Positions 1 through 10,322 of a DNA stretch of 64,000 nt are shown piece by piece. The translations under genes were made by a program, and so were the position numbers. The stretch covers positions 1 to 64,000 of the forward strand of contig JAJSPD010000012.1 in NCBI GenBank assembly GCA_021307315.1, given 5' to 3'. The stretch is from Bisporella sp. PMI_857 (lineage: Eukaryota; Ascomycota; Leotiomycetes; Helotiales; Helotiaceae). The notes below the pieces were generated by a model. It was not told where the DNA came from, made no database searches, and saw only the letters and a list, made by a program, of their open reading frames with translations. How positions within the stretch are numbered: position 1 is the first letter of the stretch; every line of letters starts with the position of its first letter.

Positions 1-763
1 ATTGGCTGTAATCCCTGTTACGTAAGCGAGATCCGGACGCTTTAGCACTTAAAAAGATAATAAATCAAATTTATTACTAAAAAATTTTATTAGATTATAT
101 ATATATATATTTTATTAATACTCTAAATCTAATCTAATTTAATTATAATCGAATATAATTGAGTAATTAGATTTTTTTAGATTTTTTACACTGGTTTTAA
201 CAAAACGCGTAAAAACTTTTGCAAAGTTTTTATAAATTTTGTCGTTTAACAAATTAGTTATATTGCTAAAAGTAAAATAACATTTTTAGCTTTAACAAAC
301 GCAGCTATAATTACTGCTAGTAATATTTTTGCAAAAAAAATTTAAGGCGTCAAAAACGCGAAAACTGCGGCAAAAGCGATTAGCGGCATGCTCGCTAAAA
401 GAAAAAAAGGAAGCAATATGCGATGTAAGAAACAGTATACGGAGAAAGCTCCAAAAAGAGCTGGCTCTTGTTCAATGAATGTTGTTTTGGTTTGGCTTGG
501 TTTGATTTGTATATGCTTTCTGGATGTGAGTGAACAGCACGCCTTGGCAGAAGCTGCAACTTCTGCTAAAACACAACCCACCCCACTGCGCTTTGTTGCA
601 CCAAGGCTGATAGATGTTTGTCGAGTAGGGCAGAGAAAGGCCTTTTAACAGATATAACGAAACACTGCGAGCAACCAAAGGGGAGTGTTGAAAGGGGTTG
701 ATGAAGATACTAGCCAAACTGACGAGTGCAGCTTCTGAAGACGTATGTCAAAGCGTAGGGCGG
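1..763. other. AT-rich flank outside the transposon terminus; no gene
   Basis: Bases 50-350 are extremely AT-rich with TA runs, like the element that follows. Bases 360-760 have more balanced composition. Short open frames exist on both strands (about 80 codons), but none has recognisable protein character, introns or a convincing start context. It may be the edge of another decayed repeat that continues left of the window. Confidence 0.5.
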
Positions 764-854
764 TAAAGTCGTATTCCAGTTCTCTAGGTTTTTGGCCATT
801 TTAGCCGAATTTTAGTAAAACATCAAACTTTGGTGAACGACTCACCTAAAATAA

Positions 855-1268
855 ATGTACAATATCAATAACGTCGCAATTGCTTTCAATTCTCGTGATT
901 TTTGTAAATATCTCGATTCTTTCGATTCTTTCGATTCTCTCGATTCTTTCGATTCTCTCAATTCTCTCGATTCTCTCGATCCTTTCGATTTTTTCGATAT
1001 GCCTATTCCACGCTCTCGTCGTCAGCTGGTTTTTACTAAAAAGATGCTGGAAAGTTCTATTCCTATTAGCGCTAGCGCCAGCAAGAATATAGAGAGAAAG
1101 CAGGCTAAACGGCCGTATAATAAAAAAAGGGACGAAACTGTAGCTATAGCTAAACCTGCAGCCAAAAAGCTAAAGATTACTGTAGGCAAAACTGTTGCAA
1201 TAACGCTGAGTGTAAAATTTGATTTAGTTGCAACACTACCACTAATATTACTTATTTCGTCAGTATAA
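855..1268 (+). pseudogene. Low-complexity ORF inside the degraded element
   Basis: A 137-codon ATG-started frame begins 45 bp inside the left inverted repeat. Its first third is a run of Asp-Ser-Phe/Leu triplets encoded by the 9-bp tandem repeat at 912-998. The middle is Lys/Arg-rich and the end hydrophobic. No transposase domain is recognisable and the following DNA is RIP-like. It may be the N-terminal remnant of the element's own protein or simply an open stretch. Confidence 0.25.
912..998 (+). repeat. 9-bp tandem repeat, unit TCGATTCTT/TCGATTCTC
   Basis: About nine to ten consecutive copies of a 9-bp unit that alternates between ...CTT and ...CTC endings, degenerating at the right end. 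The unit is three codons long, so it reads as repeated Asp-Ser-Phe/Leu in the 855-1268 frame. Confidence 0.85.
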
Positions 1269-2112
1269 CGCTCGATTTCATTTTTTTCGAATTTTTTATT
1301 TGTATCCGAAAAGCCTGTCGACGACTTTACTGTAATCGAAAATAACGAAGCAAAAAAGCTTTAGTTACAACAGAAAAAAAAGCTTGCTAAAACGTTGTTG
1401 TTTATTTGCATTATTCACTTCAAATTGACGCTGAATAGCGACTCGATTTTCAGCAAAACGCGCTTAATCGACTTTTTTGCAAATGATTATATTAAGTAGT
1501 ATACGTAAATAAAGCTTAAAAACGAAAAGCTAAGTAAATTACTTTACGACGAAAAAAATCGATTTGTAAAAACAGTTAAAAAAAGCAATTTTTTAACTGC
1601 TAAATTTAGCTTTTATAAAAGCGAATCTAAAAAAAAAATCAGTTTCAGCGAAAACTATAAAAAATAAGAATATACTTTTTATTACTTAAGCCGCTTAAGT
1701 CGTAAAACTGACTTTTACTGCTATTTTTTTACAAGTAATAATACTGTTTATATACTTGTAAAGCTTAATAAAAAAGCTCGCGTAAAAAAAGTTCTTGATT
1801 TTTTGAAACGCTTTGTTTCTTTTAGAAGTAATAGCAGTGATTACGATTTTTTTAAGTCGATTCGATTTACAATTTTTAAGCTTCGAACTTTAGCTTCAAC
1901 ACAAATAATATTTATTTACTTTGCTACCGCAAAATTGATACAAAAAAAAGCGTTTCGAGAAAAGCAACATGCCGCGCGAAAAAAAAAAAACGTACTTTTT
2001 GATCGATATAAGTTTATAAGTTCTTTTGCAAACAAATAGCGTTGTACAAAGCTAAATTGCAACAATTATAAAAAAGCTCTAAAGTGTGTTATACGTACTA
2101 AAAAGTTTAAAA

Positions 2113-2825
2113 TAACGGCAAATATCTCAAATACCATCGTTTTGTTGCCAAATATCTCATATACCACTTTGATGGTATATGAGATATACGTCAACAAAAC
2201 GATGGTATATCAGATATTCGTCAACATTCACTGTAAAGCCTGTAATACACTCTGTAGCAACTACGCTGTAACAATCACAATACACGCTGCAGCAACTACA
2301 ATACACACTATAGCAATACAATTACAATTACGATATAGCAATACATGCTACAACAATACAATTACAATTACGAGTTAAATACGCTGTAGCAATTTCATTG
2401 TAACAACTACAATACACGCTGCAGCAATATAAACTGAAATAATGTAATTACAAATACAAATTAAATATAGTACAACTTATATTAATTTATATCGATATAT
2501 TATATATTGCTAGTTTATATATTGTTATAGCGTGTATTGTAGTTGTTACAGCGTATTTAACTCGTAATTGTAATTGTATTGCTATAGCGTGTATTGTAGT
2601 TGCTGTAGCGTGTATTGTGATTGCTACAGTGTAGATGCACAAAAAAACGATGGTATATAAGATATATTAGTGTTTCTTATATACCATCGTTTTGTTATTA
2701 AGTATCTGAAATACCACTGTTTTGCGCCAAGAGACAAATGGTGGTATATGAGATATTCGGCAAAAAAAGTGTGGTATATGAGATATTTGGCAACAAAACG
2801 ATGGTATTTGAGATATTTGCCGTTA
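2113..2825. mobile_element. Nested MITE-like element with perfect 55-bp terminal inverted repeats
   Basis: Bases 2113-2167 and 2771-2825 are exact reverse complements over 55 bp. Both begin with TA followed by ACGGCAAATATC, so TA is the likely target duplication (Tc1/mariner type). Inside there are subterminal copies of a motif reading ATACCATCGTTTTGTT or its complement. A second, longer imperfect inverted repeat pairs roughly 2250-2440 with 2520-2640, so the whole element could fold into one hairpin. No open frame encodes a transposase, so it would be non-autonomous. Confidence 0.8.
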
Positions 2826-3900
2826 AAATAATGATTTTTATTTTCTTTTTAACAATTCTCAACTTATAGTATAAGTAAAAGAAATTCGTAATAAAAAGTC
2901 AAATACAACAAATCGAGCGCTTTTATTTCATATAAGTGCAAAAGCTTTTCACAAAGCTAATAACAATCGAAAAAAAAAGCTTCAAATGCCGAAAAACAAG
3001 CTAGCTGCTAGAACTAATATTGCTATTGCAAATCAGAATAAATATAGTCGAATTATATAGCTGTTGTTATTTAATTCTTAATTTTCGATTTTATTTTATT
3101 ACAGTAACTATTCTTTTTACGAAAAGGCTAAATTGCTTTTGTTTCGATTTTTTATTTTTTATTTTTATTTTACTTCGCGATTACTTTACAATTACTTTTT
3201 TTCTATACGTCGGCTTTTAGCTTTTATTTCAGCTACAAAGTTATTTTCAAGCTTTATTACAAATAACATGTTTATTGCTAATTAAATAAAAGAATTTAAA
3301 AACTATTTACGCTTTAAGTTAAAGCTAGAAAAGCACAAAAATATAAATAATATTTTACAGAAAATCGCAATACAGAAATTCAGCGTTAATTAGCTTAAAG
3401 TTATAAAAAATCAAAAGCGATTTTTTTAAATATTTTTTAAGTATTCTCGAACGTATTTAAAACAATTTTTTTTTTAAATTATACTATAAACAGCTGCTTA
3501 AAGAAACAATTAAAATAAACAAAACAACAAAAAAAAAGCTCGTATTGTTGTAAATCTGTACGCTAAGCAAAAGAATAAAAATAGTCAGAATCTTTATATA
3601 AGCTTTTTAAAAAAAATAAATTCAACAAAAAAAGTTTATAAATCCAGTTTTTATACATTTGAATAACACAGAAGTATACTATGCTTTTAAAGCGTAATAA
3701 AGTTTTTAGTCGGTAAAATATAAGTTTTAACCAGAAATATAAGCGTTTTAATAAGTTTTTTATGTATAATCAGTGTACTAGTACTGCAATAATATTTTTT
3801 AAATGTTATATTTTGCTTTTAATACTTAGATTTTAGTTGTTATAAATGTACAAATTTATAGTTTAAAATAAAGCTCGAATATTTCAATTTATTATAGTTA

Positions 3901-4047
3901 TTATTTCAAATTTTAATTACTTTACAACTACAATATCGATTAAAGTAATATTAAGGTTTTTTATTGTTTATACTATAGTAAAACATTATTTTTAATATTA
4001 CTTTAATCGATATTGTAATTGTAAAGTAATTAAAATTTTAAAATAAA
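3901..4047. repeat. Imperfect fold-back (inverted repeat) within the AT-rich block
   Basis: About 50 bp at 3901-3953 reappear inverted at about 3992-4047 around a loop of roughly 40 nt. One arm has CAACTAC where the other reads CAATTAC, a C-to-T difference at a site RIP would target. It could be a small MITE or a collapsed pair of termini. Confidence 0.65.
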
Positions 4048-4669
4048 GTATAAATAATATATTAAAAAAATTACTAAAGCAAAATACTAATATTAACTTT
4101 ATTTACATTTTAAGATTTTACAACTATTTATTAATTATTTACTAAACTATTACAGAATTATTTATTTTTTTATATTTAGAGTGTTTAAAGTGCTTTTTAG
4201 CTTTTTTTTGACTATTTAGTTAAACTCAATTTTGCTTATTGCTTATATTAAAAATGCTTTAAAACTAAAATATTCGCTGTAAACTTTTTTATAGTGCTTT
4301 TTAATAAACGCTTTTAATTATGAAAATATGCTTTAATAAAATTATATTCGGTGTATAAAAAAGCAAAAACCGAAGTAAAACTTTTTTTATTGCAAAGTTA
4401 ATAAACTTTAAGTGTATTATAAATAGAACAGTTATTTATAATCAAAATCGATTTAAGCGCCGGTTACGCGTTTATTCGAAAAAGCACTAAATACTTAATA
4501 AAATCTTAAATTTTTTTATTAAAAAGCTTAATACGTTTACACGCTATGATTCTTTTATAGTATATACTAGCAAAACAAAGTATTTTTTCGATTTTTTAAC
4601 CTAAGTTTTTTGTAAGCAGTAAACTTCGAAAAGCAAAGCTTGTAAAGCGTAATCCGTTTTTAAATTACT

Positions 4670-5084
4670 TGCAGATTTATTACAAAATACTAGTTGTTTT
4701 ACTTGCTAGTAGCGTTGTTTTGCTTTTATTTTTATATAAATACGGCTTTTGTTAGCGAGCAATAGCGGCTAATTTCTTGCGTATATAACTTATATTTTTA
4801 AGCAATTTTAACACAAAAGACTAAAATAGCTTAACGTCGAATTGCTTGTAGATCTTGTTAGCGATTTCGTTTTAATATAAGTCGGCGTTATAAAGTAATA
4901 GCTTTGTAACAAACAGTCTAATTTTTTCTGTAATATAGCTTTTAAAGCTTAGCTTTTTTTTAGAATCGTACCTAATAGCGATTTTGATCAATAACCGCTT
5001 TTTGTGATACGTTATAGTGTTGTAGTAGTATTTGAATTGTTCAGCAAGCGTATAAAAGTCGGATGTAAAGTTGATTGTAAGCAA
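4670..5084 (-). pseudogene. Stop-riddled ORF remnant, retroelement Gag-like flavour
   Basis: On the minus strand one reading frame stays protein-like from about 5084 down to 4670 (Lys/Tyr/Leu-rich helical text, e.g. FKYYYNTITYHKKRLL), but it is interrupted by several in-frame TAA/TAG codons. Each can be explained by a C-to-T change of a CAA or CAG glutamine codon, which is what RIP does. The composition recalls Gag-like segments of fungal retrotransposons, but I see no zinc knuckle, protease or reverse transcriptase, so the identity is a guess. Confidence 0.35.
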
Positions 5085-5448
5085 ATAATCGATCGCCGCA
5101 AAGCTCGAGAATCAATATAAGCAGGCATATTTCGTCTAATAGAATCGAAATATCAATTGTAAGCTTTAATTTGAGATATCTGCGAACTAAATTGGAGTTC
5201 AGTTGATGATTTTGTATCTTAATCAAGTATGGTGGTTATAATATGATGATCATTAAAAGTGTCGATTTTACATGTGTCGATTTCGGCTAAAAATGGCCAA
5301 AACTCAGAGAACCGGAATACGACTTTTAAGGTTTGACCACAAGGCTGTGGATTTTGCCGAAGAAGGCGAGGCAGGCTCACGGCATCAACCTCGTCAATTA
5401 AGAACTGTACTGGAACCACAACATTAAGATCGAACAAAGTCCTCGCGG

Positions 5449-5517
5449 ATGCCACCGAATGTTATGGAAATAACGGGAATGCGATCTAGACGAACACGAA
5501 ATGTCACGCAATCGTAA
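5449..5517 (+). promoter_or_regulatory. Upstream ORF overlapping the SEC8 start codon
   Basis: An ATG at 5449, followed by in-frame ATGs at 5464 and 5479, opens a 22-codon frame that ends in TAA at 5515-5517, past the SEC8 ATG at 5501 and in a different frame. If the transcript starts upstream of 5449, this would reduce initiation at SEC8. The transcription start is unknown. Confidence 0.4.
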
Positions 5518-8500
5518 TCGATATGGTTTAGGGGGAGGGGAGAATCTGTCCTCCAATGGTCGGAATGGAGGCTACGCTCAGTCTCCCACAGATTATGATC
5601 CTTATGGCCAGACATACGATGATATTTACAAACCGCCTTCGCCGTCAACTGTAAGATCAAACCCCGCGCCCCGAAATCGAGCCGAAAGTGTGGCGGAGAG
5701 ACGGATAGGGGATATCTTAGAACGTATACAGTCAGAATGGCCGGAGATGTGCAAGAGCACATGCGTTCCTGTCCACGTATCCCTTCAGCTACTGGACAAT
5801 AGCTCAGTGGGCCGCGAGCGTGATCGCCCGCAATTTGAGCAGATGCATAGATATTTGCAAGAATCGCTGAAGGCAATTGTCCATGAGCATCACCAGGGTT
5901 TCAACAGCTCGATTGGCACTTTCCATAAGATTCAGTCTAGTATACAGGCGTCACAGAAGCGCGTGCGAACTTTAAAGGAATCTTTGACACAATCCAAGGC
6001 CAGTCTGGGAAGCACAGATCCTGAGCTACGCAAATTGGCCAGCGCCTCGAAGAACTACGACGATTTATTACGAACACTTTCAGAAATTGAAGAGTTGCGC
6101 CTAGTACCCGATCAATTGGAAGCAAGAATATCAGAAAAGAGGTTTCTTACAGCTGTGGATGTTTTGCAAGATGCTCTGCGGCGAATCCGGGTACCAGCAC
6201 TAGATGATATAGGTGCATTAAGTGAACTGAGAGGTTATCTGACGAATCAGGAGACTGCCCTGACAGATATATTGATCGAGGAGTTGCATGACCATTTATA
6301 TCTCAAATCGCCTTATTGTCAGGAACGGTGGCAACAACTTGCCAAAGGCCAACCTGGTCTTAACAAGGAGAAGGCGAATAAACCTGCGACTTTACCACCA
6401 TTTTATGAAGTTTTAGACTCGATGGATCTTTCTGAGCCTATGGTAGAAGATCCATCTAGAAATCCTGAGTCTGACACCTTCTATTACATTGAGTTACTAG
6501 TGGAGTCTTTGAATAAGCTCGGTCGACTTGAGTCAGCGGTGAATACTATCAAAGAAAGGCTTCCAAGTGAGCTGTTCGGCATTGTCAATGAGACAAACGG
6601 AGAGGTTGACCAACGGCACCCGAGTTCATTAAGGGGGGTAATATCAGGATCTCGTGGCAGTCACATTTATGGAAAGGAGAACGGCATTCGTGCAGATGTT
6701 ATCTACGATCTTCTTTGGACGTTGTACGCTAAGTTTGAAGCTGTTGCTGAATGCCACAGGGTGTTTCACGATATAACGAGCTCTATTGTCCGAAGAGAGG
6801 GTGCAAGGAATTCTTCGGTCCTACTTGGAAGCTTCAAAGAGTTATGGACGTTGTATCAAAACGAGATAAAGTCTCTCTTGAATAGTTACATCACCACAGA
6901 AGCTGACATATACCAACATAATTCGAGTGCACGGGATGGGGCAAGGCGGAAAGATCAGAAGCGTGATCAGCTTTTTCAGTTCTCTGATGCAGATGCAAAA
7001 TCTGTACAAATGACGACGGAATACCAGGACCTTGATGGAATAATCAGAGCTGCGGTTCCTGGGCTTATGTCTAGTAATAGGAAACAAGCCGACGGCAAGA
7101 AACAGATCGCCCAAAGGACGGACAGCACCATCGGAACGCGCCGCATGCAAGGCACATCTAACGTTGATACTAAGGCAGCACATAAATCCCTAGTGGAGCC
7201 CAGCGTTTTCAACATGAGTTTACTGCTGCCGCCAACGATTACTTTTCTTCAACGGCTCAAGAGCATTGTACCTCCAAGGTCAGATATTGTAACCAGCACT
7301 CTCACATCTTTCCTCGACACATTCCTTAAGAATGTTTTTCGGCCGCAACTTGAAGAAACTCTTGAAAAGGTCAGCTATTCGCTTTTTAATGAACCTGATG
7401 CTTTCCAGGAAGACCCGCAATGGTCTAGGCTTGCTCGGAGGCCAGTCTTCAAAGGCACGTCGTCCTTTTTCAGTTTGATTATAGCATTTTGTAAAATGCT
7501 TGATACCATTCCTCATGATCAAGCCCTTAGCCAGATCATCATTGAGCAAATGATGAAGTACTACAACCATTGCTATAGTTGGTTCAAAGTCTTGGTCTCA
7601 CGAGACCAGGAATCTGATCACAGCGCAGAAAAGCTTTCTGCTTCACTTGCTGCTGGCCCTGGCGAAATACATGACACAATGCAGAAACTATGGACTGCAG
7701 AAGGGGATGACCGTCTCCTGCTTGAAAAAGAAACGGGTTTGCTTATTCTTCAGACAAATGAGAACCCCCTTCGTCTCAAAGACATCATAGTGGATCGAGA
7801 AACTATATCGTCATTGTGTGTTTTGTACACCAGCATGAAATGGCTCTCTATCAAGATCGAGCAGCTTCGCCATATCACGCGTAACGATACTGATTCCAAA
7901 CGGAACTCAATACAGAAGCCACAGAACAGGCGCTGGACGCTTTTGAATGATGCCTCTAGAAGTCAAGATGATGAGGCCCCCTCTTATCTCCCGATGTCTC
8001 AGGAAACTGTCATGCAAGTATTTTCAGTCCAAACTTGGCTGTTATTAAGCTTACATAAAGTAGTGCTTTCGACTCAACAGTGTCATCTTTCCAAGAGTTT
8101 GCTGGAACAGTCCTCCTTACTTTACATATGGAAATACGGTGTCAAATTGTCCACTCACTCTCTGTAGCATTATCGCCTGAATCAGCACCTTATCTACTTG
8201 AACAGGTCGTGAACGACCCTGATCCAAGGATACTGAGTCTCAACGCTGATTTAGTCTCATATGATGAGACAGCAGTAAAGTTTCTTCGTGAGAAAGAGAT
8301 AACATTCATCCGAACAGGACTCGCTTTTCTGATTGATAGCTTCCTAGTTAGCAACGCGGGAATGGTTAAGGCAATGAATGCAAATGGTTGCGGGAGAATG
8401 CAACTTAATATCCTTGTACTACAGCAGAACCTGAAGAATATCGAAGCAGAGGTTAGCCTACAGCGGTCAGCCAAATTTTTTGACCTTTTCGTAGAAGGCC

Positions 8501-8706
8501 CCGAAGCTGTACTCAAGCAGGCAAAGGAAGAGAAAGAGAAAGACAATGGCGTCAAGGAGTTGTTTAGCTACGACGAGCTCAAAACTTTGCTGGGGCTCTG
8601 CTATAGCGAGCAGCTAGAAGACCCGGAGAGGGGTATCAGTAGTGTGGCAAAAAGGCGGATGGACGAGGATCTGTTACAATTGAGCGAGTATATGTGGCAA
8701 ACCTAG
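5501..8706 (+). CDS. Exocyst complex component Sec8 (EXOC4)
   Basis: Sec8 is a rod-like subunit of the octameric exocyst, which tethers Golgi-derived secretory vesicles to the plasma membrane at growth sites such as hyphal tips. Two exons, 5501-8013 and 8064-8706, give 1051 aa, normal for fungal Sec8. After a Gly/Asn/Tyr-rich disordered leader (about 60 residues), the conserved Sec8 N-terminal region starts around RIGDILERIQSEW and runs into CATCHR-type helical text. The second exon holds the conserved C-terminal segment with EIRCQIVHSL and NGCGRMQLNILVLQQNL. The intron is odd: its donor is GC (GCAAGT) and its acceptor TAG. Only this 50-nt choice restores both the frame and the conserved text reading AFDSTVSSFQEF. 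The ATG at 5501 is the first in frame. The right end of a decayed transposon lies about 170 bp upstream, so the promoter is very short or lies in transposon DNA. Confidence 0.95.
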
Positions 8707-10322
8707 AGGACGGCGTGAGTCAGCAAGGTGTTTGGAGTAACCAGGTTGGAATTTCGAAGGAGAGACACTTAGGCATAGGCATATATGGACACCTGCTAGG
8801 ATTGAGGTCTCCGGTGAGGCTGTGTATCAAATGAGACTTTTAAAAGGAGCAAATATGCTAATATTGACCATTGATATTGTATTATGAGGCATTCGCTGGT
8901 GAATAAAAGGCTATCAAATTGTTAAAATCACGTCAAGGGATTCATAGGCAGCATCACGTTCCTGGTTCGGTAGTTGGGTGGCGACAACCTCTGTCCAAGA
9001 TGGCTGCGGGGTTGTAATATGTGGTAGAGTATCCGTTTGGAAGATCAAAGACGTGGGTTCTATTGATCAAATAGCCACCAAGGGCAGGTTATATCCCATG
9101 GGTAGAGGCTTAGCTGCATCAAAGAATGGGCAAATTCAGGGTGTGTCTGGACAGGAATCAATGTTGTTTTCCATACGATCTTGGCGTAGATCTGGCTCAC
9201 CATGACCAACCGCTTCCATTACTGTATCAGCTTTGCCACCAAGTATAACTTTTGTACGAAAGTTCCACCATCTCCTGTTTCCAACAGGAGAGGGCTACCC
9301 AAAGATGAGTCGCATTACAACAACTATGAGCGTGTACTTAGGAAGAGTGCACATGAAACAACGAGAAAAAGTTCAAGGGTTCAACGGAGGCGTAAACAAA
9401 TAGAGATCCAATTTTTGGTGCGCAGTTCTTTTTGTGATTGTGTGATTTTGATGACCTTTTCTACCTTTCATTTTCATTAACGCATGCTATAAATTTTGAT
9501 GGTGAAGTACTTATTGTGGTATGATATAGGCTAGTGTTGTTTGATATTGCATGAATGTGTTCCTCGACGAATAATTTAAGTGGGCAATCTCCGGCCTCAC
9601 TGTCGTCACCTTTTCCAAATCCCTGTGCAGAGCCAGCCAGAACTAAAACAGGTTCCCCCTTTCCTTGCTACCTACATACAGCACAGTATGCAGTATCTGA
9701 AAAAACAAACTTAACATAAGACGCAGAAGCTAAAGGCACGGCGCTGCAAAGACCAAAATTGATGCTCTGAGATATGCAAAGTCTGACCCTATCTGTCAGA
9801 CATTTTTAGATTCTTCGCCATTACCTTTAAATAGCACTTCCCCTGGCCGACCCGGTCCCTTGTTTCTACGAACTACTACCCACCACACCAAACATACACA
9901 CGCATATCTCTCTCACTCTCACACACTCAAGTCGTGTTAAAAGAAAGAGGACCAGTCTTGTTCATTATTGGTCTACGACACGGTGGTCGCATCATCACGG
10001 CAAGAACAAGAAACTAATGTTAAAGAGGATCTTGACCCCAAAAAAATAAGCATTCAGGATTAATCCTTACATCCAATTCGCCCTGCAAGCCGATGGGGTA
10101 TTAGGGTTGTTGTAGGCTTGCCAAGATTGATCCATCAAAATAACGGCTTGGTTCACCCTTTTCAAGCGACACCCAAGTTCTCCCTGTTGCACATTACCAC
10201 GGCCCAAAAACCCACCACATTCGTTCTGCTCACGTCTTGAGGACGACGCCTTTCTTTTGCCGTTTGTCACAGCACTCGTTTTCCGCATCTTGTCTGTTTG
10301 TGAGATATAGGTGATCGCCAGA
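8707..10322. other. SEC8-SMI1 intergenic region and SMI1 leader
   Basis: No convincing gene. Two short overlapping frames (8978-9480, +) have no family resemblance or intron structure. Bases 9840-9960 are rich in C, A and T with CTCTCACTCTCAC-type runs, typical of fungal promoter and 5'-leader DNA, and precede the SMI1 start at 10323. Confidence 0.5.

Larger units (their letters stand above)
764..5328. mobile_element. RIP-degraded element bounded by ~46-bp terminal inverted repeats
   Basis: The sequence at 764-809 is found again, reverse-complemented, at 5282-5328 with roughly 41 of 48 aligned positions identical. Both outer ends finish in TA, as expected of a Tc1/mariner/pogo-type insertion with TA target duplication. 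The interior is very AT-rich, has almost no long open frames, and its stops are largely TAA/TAG, the pattern left by RIP C-to-T mutation of CA dinucleotides. It contains a nested inverted-repeat element, a fold-back and an ORF remnant, described separately. An ORF beginning at 855, just inside the left terminus, could be the start of a ruined transposase, but no catalytic motif survives. Alternative: two separate short elements lying in inverse orientation around unrelated decayed DNA. Confidence 0.65.

Noticed and set aside
8080..8706. Separate gene downstream of SEC8
   Set aside because: It is the second exon of SEC8, joined by the GC-AG intron.
8978..9480. Two plus-strand open frames between SEC8 and SMI1
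   Set aside because: Low protein character, no family resemblance, no supporting introns; better explained as SEC8 3' region and SMI1 upstream DNA.
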